Shown here: in pieces, positions 24,601 through 35,887 of the stretch
How the letters are laid out: each line of letters opens with the position of its first letter
Position numbering within the stretch: the stretch's first letter is position 1
Program-made: the position numbers and the translations under genes
Notes under the pieces: generated by a model
Told to the model about the DNA's origin: nothing
The model's input: the letters and a program-made list of their open reading frames with translations, nothing else
Database searches by the model: none
Assembly: GCF_000340215.1 (NCBI RefSeq)
Contig: NW_006921541.1
Coordinates: forward strand, 2,267,527-2,331,526
From: Pseudocercospora fijiensis CIRAD86
Lineage: Eukaryota > Ascomycota > Dothideomycetes > Mycosphaerellales > Mycosphaerellaceae
DNA length: 64,000 nt
Direction of reading: 5' to 3'

Positions 24601-25600
24601 TGTTAGGCAGTCTATAGTACTAATATAGTTATATCCTACTAGGAGGCTAAATAGGTCGGCCTAGAGCGGAATCTAGTAACTATCTAGTATAGACATACGG
24701 TTTAGAGCGCGAATGTCTACTACCGCTCTAGGTTTGTTAACGTTGCCGCCCTTCCCGTCGGGCACGCGCTTCTAAACTACAAAGACGGGGAATCTAAAGG
24801 GCGTCGGTTTAGTCGTAAACTCTATCTTGCCCTAGTTATAGAGATCTTCGTATATCTTGTCGACTACTTCTCGATCTCGCTTTCCTAAATTAATTACCTT
24901 TAGCGAAGGAAGCTTGTTAAGGTAGTCTAGGGTCGTAGGAATCGGTATATATTTAGACTCGGGGATGTTAATAATCGTACGTCGATCCGTAAAGAGCTTA
25001 GGGTATTTCTTAACTACTACGGCAATCGCGTCCGCCCGATCGGGCGTACCGTAGATAGTTATACCTAACTCGTACTTCTACTTAAGCTTAGCTATTATTA
25101 TTAGCGCGTTCGGATTTAACGCGGCTAGCTTATAATCCTTAGCGTTAACGTAAAAAGCGCCTTCGAAGGTAGAATCTAGTAGCGTACTAATTCGCTAGCC
25201 GGCCTTTAGAAGTGCTTTAGAGGTAGAATTATTACGGACTTGCGCGTACGAGAAGGACGAGTCTACTAACTAGTTATATACCGATACTAACGGCGGCGAT
25301 CTAGTAGACAATCCCTAGGCAGATCTATACGGTTGCAGTACTAATCCTGCTTCTAGTAAGAAGTCGCGTTATCGTAGTAGATCGCCGGCAAAATTAACTA
25401 GGACTATAGTTACCGAACGCGGTAGAAGTAGGACATCGTTTGCTACGCGGATAGGGCGATTTAAGACTAGTTTACCCTTTTTCTGCTTTACGCTAACCTT
25501 AAAGGTAGCGTTGCCCTAATTAGCTACCGTAACCTTCCTCGCTAGTACGTTAATCTTTATGCCTTTAATAGCGACCGTGTCTATTCCCTATAGGACCTTA
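21690..25600 (-). pseudogene. Chromovirus C pol pseudogene: RT, RNase H, integrase, chromodomain
   Basis: Minus strand. Reverse transcriptase is read from about 24840 to 24100: VDIRALNRMSILDSY, then VYIDN at 24418-24429, where the catalytic YIDD has lost its second Asp through TpG to TpA. QTLEEHLRYLEKVF and KKTFLGFL follow. Integrase occupies about 23400-21900. An intact 123-codon stretch at 21868-22239 holds the integrase C-terminal fold (GDKVILKL, GLFKVLERIGRLVYRLELPP, HPVIS-type strand now IYLVIS, DPFGR) and runs into a chromodomain (IERVLDRRIIVRRSKPIR, FLVK-LGYSDAYN, LEATRELVEAFE) ending about 21750. Non-functional. Confidence 0.85.
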
Positions 25601-28246
25601 GCCTTTAGACTCGGAACTAGGTAAACCTCGCGGACTATATAAGCGAGCGCTACCGTGCCGTCCGTACGCTACGATAGTATATAAAAATCTAACTAAATAT
25701 ACTCGGATATAGCCTAAGCTCCTACGATATCCCTAATTTTAAGCGGCTTATAAAGATAGAGAATCTAGATATCGGGGCGCTACTAAAGCACGAATGCTTT
25801 ATCGGCGAGAGTTATAGTATAGCCGGTATCTAAACAAATCTACTTTATAGCGCCCTAGGGCGAAAATCGATAGGGAAACGTTATATACTAAAAGTTACAA
25901 AAGGCGTAGCCGCGCTATACTAACGGTAGCGCTACAGATCGGTAAACTATAGGGTTGTCTAGCAATCTTTGCTATATAGGCGGCGGCGGCGCTAATTTCT
26001 TCGAGTAGCCGGCACGAACGTAATAGTATAAGAGATTTCTCGATGCGAATTTATAACTATATATCTTATAGGTATAGGCGGACGAAAGATATAGACGAAT
26101 ACTAGAGGGGACCTTAATTTCTTAAGGGACTTCCGCCGCGAGCGAGAGAGGAGTGCCGATACTGCTAAAGTAGGTACTATACTCGGACTAATATAGGTCC
26201 GAATAATATATATCTTCGCCTAGGTCGCCGAAGTAACCTTACTTAACGGATTAGGCGTCGTCCGCGTCCTACGACCGGTCCTATAACTGTTCTAGGTTAG
26301 CGTCCTCGGCCCTATAATAGGCCCGTTTAGAAGGAATCTGCTCCGGGGCTTCCTCGCTACTAAAGTGCGCTTATTAACGATTATTCTAGCGCAGCTTTGT
26401 ATTAGCGGCCCTATCGAGGCGCTTTAGATCCCTCTAAGGGAAGAACTTCTTCTATAGCTCGCTTCCGCTTACATTAGGTTGCTAATTATTCTAATAGTAG
26501 TTATTAGGACGATTCTACTATTTGTTAGTATTAAAACGGGCGCGATACTCGCCTAACGATCCGGTTCGGCTAGGATTATCCTTCTAATTCCGAGCACCGT
26601 CGGCTCTCCTTAGTAGATTATCGCGACCGACTCTCTAATAGTTAGGCTAGCGACGATTCTTACCTCCGGTAGCTATCTACTCCTATATATAGAACTTCTT
26701 CTCGTAGGCTGTAACGAATTCGTCCGTCGTCGTATTCTTGTCTAGTTCGAATAAAGCCTTCTAGAAACGCGGCTCTAAACGGCGATAGGCCTATAGGATC
26801 TATAGTTCTTTACCGAAGCTAGCGTCGCCTACTAACCTTATCGTCGTAATAATATAGTTTGTAATCGACTTCCCTACTCTAACGTCCTTCTACCTATACG
26901 ACTACTAGTTAAGTAGCTTTATCGCCTTTACCGCCGAAACCTTCTAGCGCTTGCTAAGCTTCTCTTGCTAACGCTTAATACTATACCTCTTACGAAGATA
27001 GCGGCGATCTTAACTAGAAATCTACGCCTAGTACTAGGTCTATATAATTCCGCGGAAATAAAGGGAAATATTAAGGCGAACCTCCTCTAATTCTACGATA
27101 TATATATAGTCCTTAGCCGCCGAGATAAAGGCGTATACCGATCGGTAGGTTATTTTATTGCCTACTAAGGCGTAATCGCCGTCGCTATGTTCTATTATAC
27201 TTAGCGTCGGGTCGAAGAATCCTAGACGAGCTAGATCGAACCTAGGACGGTACCGATAGTCGGCCGGTTCTTCGGAGTCTAATTTAGACGAGGAACGATC
27301 TCTATAATAGCGATAATAGCGAGCCCGGCGATGCGCGCTATATTTTCCGCTATAGTAGCTATTATCGTCGCTCGACGAGCTATTAGATAGCAAAGGGGAA
27401 CCGCGAGCGTAATGCTTTCCCTTCCGGTTCTTACGCTAATAACCGGGATTTAGCTCGCTATACTCCGTATAGCTATCGTATTAGTTAGCGTCGTACGAGC
27501 TACTATTTTACGTATAAGGGCCTAGGGTATAAGCTTGCTAGTAAGCTTATTAGTAATAGCGAGAATTATCTAGACGAAATTAGCGTAACTAGCCTATATT
27601 CCCTCTAGTATAGGTAGCGTAGCCCTAGGGCGGCGCTTGTTAATAGCAGCGAGGGTTATCGGGAGCGAATTGTCGTATCTAGCTAGGAGCAGCCTAGCCC
27701 TAGGCGTACGTTTGCTAGTAATATAGCAGATTAGGAGCGAATTAGCCCGTCTAGGTAGCGTTTCTATTACGTTTAGGCTCCCGAGCAGCCTAGCCCTAGG
27801 TATACGGTTGCTAGTAACTACGTAGATCGGGAATAAATTAGCCCGCCTAGCTAGTATTTCCGTTGCGTTTAGGCTTACGAGCGGCCTAGCCCTAGGCGTA
27901 CGTTTGCTAGTAATTGTATAGATTATTAGGAGCAAATTTGCCTATCTAGCTAGTATTCCTATCGCGTCCCGGTTGCTAGTAGTAGCGAGGATCTCCGCTA
28001 GCATTCCCTCTGCTATATATAGCGTAATTATAGCCTTAATTACCGTCTAGACCTAACTGCGGGCCGTAGCTAGCCGGTTAGCCGTCGGGCGAGTTATTTA
28101 GATCCTATAGCGAGTCGCGGTAGCTGCTCTCGGAAACTAAACCGGCTCTCTTAAGTCGCGATCTCTAACGCCGGCTAAGATAGTCCTCGACTTACTCTTA
28201 GAACTCGTAGCTATAATAGCCGTCGTAGTCTTCCTACCCTAGATCG
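25601..28246 (-). pseudogene. Chromovirus C gag/protease region, 3' part
   Basis: Minus-strand coding-like, Arg/Ser/Tyr-rich sequence between pol and the hAT insertion, with an intact 117-codon piece at 27040-27393 (S/Y/D-rich, low complexity). A block of about 96-bp tandem repeats lies at 27610-27960. Assignment to gag rests on position in the element; I did not find a zinc knuckle. Confidence 0.45.
27610..27960. repeat. About 96-bp tandem repeats in chromovirus C gag region
   Basis: The phrase GCCTAGCCCTAGGCGTACG, or a close variant, recurs at about 27691, 27786 and 27884, with a partial copy near 27616, followed each time by TTGCTAGTAA. The spacing of 95-98 bp is close to 32 codons, so the protein probably had a repeated segment. 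Confidence 0.75.
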
Positions 28247-28254
28247 TCCTAGCT

Positions 28255-28274
28255 TAGACCCCGTAGTGGTTCGG
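28255..28274 (+). repeat. hAT left terminal inverted repeat
   Basis: TAGACCCCGTAGTGGTTCGG; the partner at 37820-37839 matches on the opposite strand except for one G/A site. The first about 110 bp after it hold repeated GGTTTGGTTT-type sequence with many intact TpG steps. Confidence 0.92.
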
Positions 28275-28686
28275 GTTGGTTTAGTTTGGTTTGCCAAGCC
28301 GAAACTCTGGTTTGGTTTGGGTTGGTTTGCTAAGCAACTATATAAGTAGCTGGTTCGAACCATATAATTTATCGGTTTTTAAGAAGTGTACGAATGTATA
28401 CGTAGCTTTAAGCAAGCCCTTTGTAAGACTTAGCAGTGTAGCCGGCAGCGTAGCCGGCATTTTTAGTCCTTAGTACTTATAGAATTTTCGAATCCTACTT
28501 AGGCTACGTAGTTGTATAAAGGTACTTATATAACCTCAAATCTATAGACAATCAGCTAAGGGCACTAACCAATTAAAAGCATATATACATACACACAAGG
28601 CATTATAGTTCAGTTCGGAAACTACACTCCTTAGGTATGAATTTCATCCTTTCGTTTACGGTTCAATTCCCTAACTGCTTAGTAGA

Positions 28687-29226
28687 ATGTCTTTATCTAG
28701 ATCTAGGCAGAACTTATCGATTTCCCTAGAAGTCCTCCTCCTTGAGAAGTTTATATACTTTCCTACCGAACTATTCGACAACATTAAGTACTAGGATAGC
28801 TCCTCCCTCGGTATCGGTATAGTATATAAAAGAGCTATAAGGTAGCTCTATAGAACGTTCTACTAGTTACTCGCTATACTAAGGCCGAATGCTGGTTCGT
28901 TCCTTAGAACTCTTAGTTATTTAGGAGATATAAAGGGTAGGGCAGGTAGTGACTTCGTGTTGCATAAGGAGGTAGAGGCTGCTATAGAAGAGGCCTTCAA
29001 CCTATAGAAGATAGTAAAAGATATAGAGGTAGCTGCAGGTCCAGGTACCTAGTTGAATTTTTAGTAGGTAGAGTATAAGGATATTTAGAGGGAGTATTAG
29101 GTAGAGTTGCGAAGGCAGGTGTATAATATGCTCTAGAAAACAGGGATAGTACCTATAACTATAACTATTAGGCTCTTCAACCTTCCTTATTTTTCCCTAT
29201 TTTCTTTTTATAAAAATCTAAACTAA
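28687..29226 (+). pseudogene. hAT cargo ORF, 179 codons, unknown
   Basis: A plus-strand frame from ATG 28687 to TAA 29224-29226, interrupted only by TAG stops of the RIP type. It reads as a soluble, mostly helical protein (ISLEVLLLEKFIYF, YKRAIR, SFLRTLSYLGDIKGRAGSDF, VEAAIEEAFNL). No signal peptide, membrane segment or family that I recognise. It is the only cargo gene on the plus strand, placed between the left end and the first H3-like gene, and is convergent with that gene. Confidence 0.5.
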
Positions 29227-29550
29227 TACAAATCAACCGGAATGTCTATCTTCTTTTAGTTCTTTAAAAAACCTAGCAGCGTAGCTAGTAGCGTAGCCGG
29301 CAGCGTGGCCGGCAGCGTAGCCGGCCTTTTTACTCCTTAGTACTAACGGGATTTTAGGAGACTTCTATTCCGTACGGCTAATAAAGCATACTATACTATG
29401 TATATATGCTTAGAGAGTATTCAGAGCGCGGTATATAGCGCCGTATAACAGCGGCTCATTTCGTATACAGAAAAGCTTGCAGATAACACTACGAATATCC
29501 TTTCTACTAGAACATCTATCCTACTTAGCACCGTCTCGAATATAGACATT

Positions 29551-30250
29551 CTAGCCTTTCAGAATCTGATCGAGTGCTTTGAAATCCTTGTCTATAATCG
29601 TTATACGCTTCGCGTAGATAGCTATAAGGTTGACCGCTAAAATAGTATTAGTATAGTCCGAAAAGAGGTAGAAGAGAAACATATATTCGAAGATATAAAC
29701 CAGGTAGGCTTCTGTAGCCTCTTAAAGGGCGCCTATCGCGGAGGCTTAGAAGCGAAGGTCCGTTCTATAATCCTAGGCAATTTCGCGAATAAGTCGTTAG
29801 AAAGGAGTTTTGCGGATTAGGAGCTAAGAACTCTTCTAATACTACCGAATCTTACGGAGGGCTACGGCTAAAGAAGGATTAGTAAAAAGACAGTAAGAAT
29901 GCCGGCTACGCTACCGGCTACGCTACCGGCTACGCTGCCGGCTATAAATAGGACTTACTTCTTAGGCGCTATCGACGCTTCGTACGATTGCTACTAGCAG
30001 TAGAAGCGCTAGTTGTCGTCTTGCGTAGAGCCTTACCCGCCGTTGTCTTACGCGGAGCCTTGCCCGCCGTTGTCTTACGCGGAGCCTTACTCGCGACGCC
30101 CTTTCTAGCACCGGAGCTAGCGGCAGCAGTAGCAGCTATCTTACGTTAATATACTATACTCGTTCCACTATTTCCGATCTTATTGCGACCCGTAGAAGTA
30201 GCAGGTCCCTTCTTGCGAGGCGTCGTAACTTAGTTAAGTGGACTCGCTAT
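29551..30250 (-). pseudogene. Histone H3-like gene A, three exons
   Basis: Exons 30250-29959, 29867-29685 and 29636-29551 join in one frame of 187 codons. Exon 1 gives a basic Ala/Ser/Thr/Lys tail with repeated KAPRKTTAG units, like the H3 tail. Exons 2-3 give the H3 histone fold: TVALRKIR, LLIRKTPF, RLIREIA, DYRTDLRF, EATEAYLV, then NLIAIYAKRITI. Five in-frame stops lie exactly where H3 has conserved Gln (YQKS, FQRL, AQD, RFQ, ALQEA). Intron 1 (29868-29958, 91 bp) has GTAAGT, a CTAAT branch and TTTAG, and contains the element's TAGCCGG motif. Intron 2 (29637-29684, 48 bp) has lost its 5' GT to AT by TpG change. The start lies at ATA 30250 or nearby; the original ATG is gone, so the tail length is uncertain. 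H3 packages DNA in nucleosomes; here the gene is inside a transposon and inactivated. Confidence 0.85.
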
Positions 30251-30794
30251 TATAAAAGTCGTCGAATTGAGGAAAAAAGTACGTTACGAAGGTATACGAA
30301 GGCGCGCGCGGAGCGAGGGTATTGCGGAGGTAGTAGATATAGAGCGTAGAGGTATAGGTATCGATACGAAGGTTGAATATAGCGGTAGTGTCGCGGTATC
30401 GCTAGGCAATAGAGTAAGCTTCGCGCAAGCCTATATTATAGTAACGTTAGAGTAAGGAAAGAAGGCAGGCACGGCTAAAAAAGGTAGGCACGGCTAAAAA
30501 AGGCAGGTACGGCAGACTTTGAAATATAGCCGGCATATATAGCCGGCATAGTAATAGGCGAAAGCCTCCTTTTAATAAATAGCCGGCGTAATAATAGTAT
30601 CCTACTATAGTATAGATATTCTTTAGTAATGCCTTTACTAGCTATAGTAATCTTATAAGTAACCTAGGCCTATTGCTAGTAAATATAAGAAATATCAGGT
30701 AGGCTATACTAAACAAGCTAGTTATTTAGCAGGAAAAGGCCTACTACCGTCTCTATATGCCGGCTACGAGTGCCGGCTACGAGTGCCGGCTATC

Positions 30795-31470
30795 GCTCTA
30801 AATTCAACTCCGCCCTATCTCGGAGGCTAAGGTACCGAGCGGAAACCCTACAGCTTATATTTACTCGGTTATCGCGGAGCGCTTATAGGTAAGGTATTAG
30901 AAAAGAGTATAAAAAGTACGAGAAGAGTATCCTAGGATATAGGTCGTAAGTGAATAAGAGTAGCACGCCTAGTTATTTATATAGTACGTTACTCTATACG
31001 ACTAAGAGCCTATATTATCTTGTGCTTCGCTTATAAGACCTCGACTCTACTAGTATACTATCGATCTCCTCCTCGGTCGCTAATACGCTGTCTTAATTCT
31101 TCTTCGAGTTGCCGGACTTAGTGCGCATCTATAGCTATACAATAGCGCTACGTATTATAGAGAATTTCTCGTTGAAGTTTCTCTCTCGTAGGCTTGCTAT
31201 CTGCCTCGTAGTATAGAGGATCAAAGTGCTAATGCTAAAGAATCTCCTTGTAGTTAGGATGCTAGGGCTCCTTAGGACCTTTATATTTTGGGTCTAAATA
31301 GAGACGTATTATAAACGTTCTATCGCCCTTTCGCTTACTACCCGCTAGGTCGCGATATACGAAGAAACTAATCTAAATGTAGCTCGTCTCTGTAAGAGCC
31401 GGGTGAATATAGAGCGCTAGGTTTCTACTTCGTACCTTAGATTTAGGGACGGCGCGGAGATAAAATTAGA
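30795..31470 (-). pseudogene. hAT cargo ORF between the H3-like genes, unknown
   Basis: A minus-strand frame with RIP stops. Readable parts are LALYIHPALTETSYI, ISFFVYRDLAGSKRKGDRTF, RLYLDPKYKGPKEP, HFDPLYYEADSKPTREKLQ and a helical C-terminal part with LEEELRQRISDRGGDR. I recognise no domain. It lies between the two histone-like genes in the same direction. Start and stop are not fixed because both sides have RIP-type changes; splicing was not resolved. Confidence 0.45.
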
Positions 31471-31555
31471 AATGTAGCCGGCACCTATAGCCGGTAAAAG
31501 GATACGAAAATGGGCCTCCTCCTAGGTTAATCTAACGACTAAATACAATTTCCAA

Positions 31556-32197
31556 CTAATCCGCTATAAACCGACGCCGAATTTTAGCTAGAAGCTATAT
31601 ATCTTTATTTTGAAGAGTAACCCGCTTCGCATAGATAGCAAGGAGGTTTAAAAGCTCAAGCTCGGTTACGAGAAATGCCTCCGTAGCTTCCTAAAGAGCA
31701 CTAATCGCCTTAGCCGTAAATCGTATACTAGACCGAAAATCTAATATAATTTCTCGGACGAGTCGCTAGAAGGGAGTCTTAGGGATTAAAAGCTCGGTCC
31801 CTCTTTTGTTTTAGAAAAGCCGGATCTAGCGAAGGGCAATAGTACCTAGTTTAAAGCGCCGCTTCTTTGTCGTCGAGTCCTGCCTTATTCCCTTTCTTTT
31901 AATAGAAAGATAACTTTTCTTCGCGATAGTCTTCGTCCGCCTACTCTTTTTAGCCTTCTCCTATCTACCTATAGCCTTCTTGTTTTTCGGTACTGTTTTC
32001 CGAGGAACCCCCTTCCTTCGTATATACTGCGGAGAGCCTTACTCTTCCGATATCTCGTTCTCGCTACGGTCTCCCTATACTTAGCTTGCTTTACCCTTAC
32101 CCTTTAGCCTCTAAAGATATTCATCTACGCGTTTAGGCGACGAGGGTATATCGGTAGGACCTAGAAAATTAATAAGCATATAATCGTAGGGAGACAT
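31556..32197 (-). pseudogene. Histone H3-like gene B, intronless, long basic tail
   Basis: From an intact ATG (32197) to TAG (31556) the frame has 214 codons. The first about 120 residues are a Lys/Arg-rich tail (MSPYDYMLINFLGP, RRKGVPRKTVPKNKK, KKSRRTKTIAKKS). The histone fold follows: LGTIALR, GTELLIPKTPF, RLVREIILDFRSSIRF, EATEAFLV, NLLAIYAKRVTL, then a terminal helix with IRRRF. Stops fall at H3 Gln positions (FQRL, ALQEA, DIQL). Features shared with centromeric H3 (CENP-A/Cse4) are the long divergent tail, LLIPK in place of LLIRK, NLLA, and IRxxFI near the end. Against this, loop 1 lacks the extra residue(s) usual in CenH3, and there is a 2-residue insertion before TELL. H3-like is certain; CenH3 is only possible. 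Confidence 0.83.
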
Positions 32198-32553
32198 TAA
32201 TGCTTCTTGCCTTCTAGAACAAATAGTCTTCTATTAAACCGCCTTATTAGGTTATCGTCAGATTCGAATAAAAAATAGTAGCTTAAGGAAGGGGAGGCAG
32301 CCGGCTTAGGAAGGCCCGAAGAGCCGAATCCTTAAGGCATGTTTGTCTTTAAGAATATAGGGAAAGGGAAGAAGGAGAGGAAGAGCGAACAGAGAATTAG
32401 AAATAGTCCGTAGATAAGCGGGGTCGGTTGCTATAGCAACTAGTCTGTTTAGGTCCTAGGAATTCGAAATACATTTCGGATATATACCGGCTATATACGC
32501 CGGCTATATTACCTTATACGTAAACGCTTCGTCTCCTTAAAGCTGCTCTAAGC

Positions 32554-35500
32554 CTATATACGTTTCCGCTTCTCGACCCGGTATCGCTTTCTACCTCCGC
32601 CCTCCTCCTCTTCGTTATCGCTAATTAGGGTTTCGCTTAGACTAAATTTCGTATTCTCTTCGCGCTCCTAGGTTTCTTCGATCTTAAGGTTTTCCAATTC
32701 CTCGATCAACTCCTTTAGTATAATCTTTAGTAACCTACCTTAGCGATTCTAGTAGAGGAGATAGTATCGGAATACTATAATAGATTCGAAGGTAGTAGGC
32801 GAGTATGTTCGATTAAAGCGGCCCTAGTAACGAGCGATACTAAAAGACCTCTTATAGCCTATACCTGCGCTCGGGATAGCGAGGACGTCCCGAGCGACCG
32901 ACGCTATCGTTAGAAACTTAGGCTCTAACCGCTACTATATAGCGAGAATATCGTCTCCGAATTCGTTTAGAAGACCGGTAAGATCTAGAGATTATTAGCC
33001 CTCTTTCCGAGCCTACGGGTTTATACTTACTCGCGCGCCGATAGAGATCGAACTCTTCCTTATTTACTTTAGTAGTTGCTTCCTCTTCTGCCTCTACTTC
33101 CTACCTACGAAATAGGTATAATGTCGGAGCCTTCTAAACCTTCTTTTTCTTTGTAGGAGCTGCATTTAGACTAGTTTCTTTCCGACGCTCGTAGAACATC
33201 TTTTCTAGAATAGTCTAGTAATGCTTCGGCTATACCTCGTCCGCCTTCTATTCCGGCCTCTGCTAGTATATATCCTTTTCTACCGGGTTAAGCAAGTACG
33301 TAACGCTATAGATATCCCCGAACGAGTTAAAGGTAGTACTGTAATATTTATACAACTTAGCATAGGAGGTGTCTATAGCTTTCGTTATAGCTACTTTCTA
33401 GAAAACGCTCTTCTTAGCTAGCTTAGCTACGGTTTCTTCGAGCTCGTTAAAGAGCCAGTTATAGTACGTAAAGATAAGGTGGATCGTCGGTCCTCGGGTT
33501 CTTCTAATCGTAGTAGTAACCTTCGCGTAATGCTTACTAATATCGACGAGATACTCTACTTAGCGCTATTCGGCGGCGGTAAGGCCGAGCTACTTAATAC
33601 CCTCGGAACTCTAATAGATCTCGAGAGCGGTACGTAAAGTACATCCCTTCGTAACTATATAGAAAGTCGAATCGAACCGGGTCTTAACGTCTTAGGTAAA
33701 ACGGAGTAGGCGCTAAGGAGGCCGCTTTTGCTATCGCTTATTCTATGCGATATTCTAGGCATCGGTTTTAGGGCGCTCGATTAGGTTCTTTTAAATAGCC
33801 TCGAATCGGTTATATCTCTGTAAGCTCGAGTTCGTATATATTGCTAGACGACGAAGCTAGAGAAAAAGAGTTAGAACTATACTAGGTTGCTAGCTATAGG
33901 TGCCGGCTACGGACAAAAGTTATACCTTATACAAAACGAGAGCGAGGCTCTCTACCTTATCCCGTCTTATTACTGCAATAAGTTTCTCGACTTTCGACTT
34001 TGCTTTATCCTTATCTAGGATCTTCTATTAGTCGTCGTTTAATAGTGCAATTTTAAGCGTCTTAAAGAGGGCTCGGATCGCGATTTAAACTATATAAGCG
34101 AGGTAGGGAAACTTCTATAGGGATATAACTAGCAACGACGTCGGCTCCGATTTAATAGGGCTAGGGCTATTAATAGGCTCCTCTTTATCGTTATTATCGT
34201 GCGTATTATCGTGCGTATCCGGAATCGTAGCGAGCTTAATATTCGGAAGATTAAGCTAGATTGTAGACCTTGTAATCTCCTCTACGTACTCGACCCTATC
34301 GATACAATTAGTGATTTTAAAGACATATACGAGTGAATTGTATATACAACGCCTTATACAATGTTCGATTATTACTAGCGTTGTCCGCAGTAATCGAGAT
34401 TAGTTTCGTTGTTACGCTGACCCTATCTATTGCCGTATAGATAAGCTTCGCTATGTCCTTACTAGTATAGGAACCTAGAATTTTAGGGAATCCGATTATA
34501 AGTTCCTAGAGTTTCCAATCCGAATTGATAAAGTATAGCATAATCGAGAGGAAGGAGGCTCTTATAGTCCGGCTTAACTAGCTATCGATAGTAATAGCTA
34601 CTCGGCGAGTATTACGGAGGATCTCCCGAATATCGTCTAACGTAGCCTCTTTATTCTTTTCGAACATAATACGCTAGGTTGTCGCGCCGAGAAATGGGGG
34701 AGGGTAGTTTGTAAGATATAGGTATGTCTTCTATATAGACTCCCTTTCGTAGAAGTCTTCCGGAAGACCGTTTGTAGCTAGTATTTCGTTTGCTAGTTGC
34801 TTAAAGTCTTCGGGGGAGAAATCGGTAGCCTTTAATCCTAGAGCTTCCTTAAGCGTAGCCTATAATAATTAGCTAGATCTCTACGGTTGATTTAGGTAGC
34901 CGGAATCTATAGCCGGTAGCTATAGCCGGTAGCTGTAGCCGGCATTTTAGAAGATATACCTCTTTCTAGAACGCTATATCTACATCAACTCTCCTCTCTC
35001 CTTAAGATTCCCGACACCGTTTAGAATAGAGATAGTTCGTAGGCGATAAGTTCCTATCCCCTAGTTTCGGGTGTTTTAAGATTGAACCGTAGAAGTTGCA
35101 GACAATTACTAGTTAACCTTTAAGTCGAGAAGTCGTATAACGGTATAATGCCCCCTTTGTAAAGAACTTCTAGAATGTATCCGTTCGCTCCTTACTCCCC
35201 TATCGTATCGAGTACTTCCGGAGTTTACACTCCTTCGAACGTAAGTATAAAGGGAACTATATCTTATAGACCTATTGATTGAACTGCTCTATATACTCGG
35301 GTTTCTAAAGATACGCCTAGCTAGCCTTTTCGAAGATTTCCGGGTTAATACTCGATGTTCTTATATCTCCGAACAACCTTCTACTTAGACTCCGTAAAGG
35401 TAAGGACTAGGTAGTAGTACCCTATAATGAATTCCTACTACTAGGATTCGGAGAGGATGAATCTAGCCCTAATCGTCGTCTAGGACTCGATAGGCTCGAA

Positions 35501-35625
35501 GGTAAGTATACGACCTCCTCTCGACGTTGTCGCAATCTCGCTCGTATACTAGACTGTTTCGACTGTCGTCTCGTTATTACCCTTCCTAGTATAGCGCCTA
35601 GTATATAGACAATGTCGGTCGGCAT
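32554..35625 (-). pseudogene. hAT transposase, five exons
   Basis: Cuts and re-joins the element ends. Exons 35625-34960, 34880-34348, 34295-33926, 33856-33031 and 32984-32554 join in frame (942 codons). Order: N-terminal Arg/Ser-rich segment; BED-like zinc finger (KFFTKGAL, VIVCNFYG with one Cys read as Tyr, about 35180-35040); RNase H-like catalytic core with TIDS (first Asp, about 34580) and ITADNASNN (second Asp, about 34370); DVKTRFDSTFY (about 33700); and the hAT dimerisation domain RLEPKFLTIASVARDVLAIPS..FSIAR (about 32930-32830), followed by a basic RKRYRVEKRKR tail. Introns 1 and 3 (79 and 69 bp) hold the TAGCCGG motif; introns 2 and 4 (52 and 46 bp) do not. Many RIP stops, so dead. 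The stop could also be at 32548. Confidence 0.88.
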
Positions 35626-35887
35626 GTTTTAAGGTTTCGTACGGTAAGGTAAGGACTTAGGAGTAGTAGATGTGTACTAGTAGCTATAGAGAAACACCCT
35701 TTCTTTTATAGCATCGTATCGTTAGGAACAGCTAGGTAGTAAATAGCTAGCTACCTTTTTTTTTTGTTTCCTAGCCACCTAACTACTAGATTTTTTTTCC
35801 TAGCCACCCTAGCTAGCCCAACTACTAGAATTTCTTTCCTAGCTACCCTAACTACCTGAATTTTGCCTTCTATACGGCGGCTCTCTC

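Noticed and set aside
28291..28473. Plus-strand 60-codon frame at the left hAT end
   Set aside because: Low-complexity GGTTTGG repeats read as protein; no start context or conservation.
30267..30455. Plus-strand 62-codon frame beside H3-like gene A
   Set aside because: Arg/Gly/Ile-rich by-product of CpG-rich sequence upstream of the histone gene; no domain.
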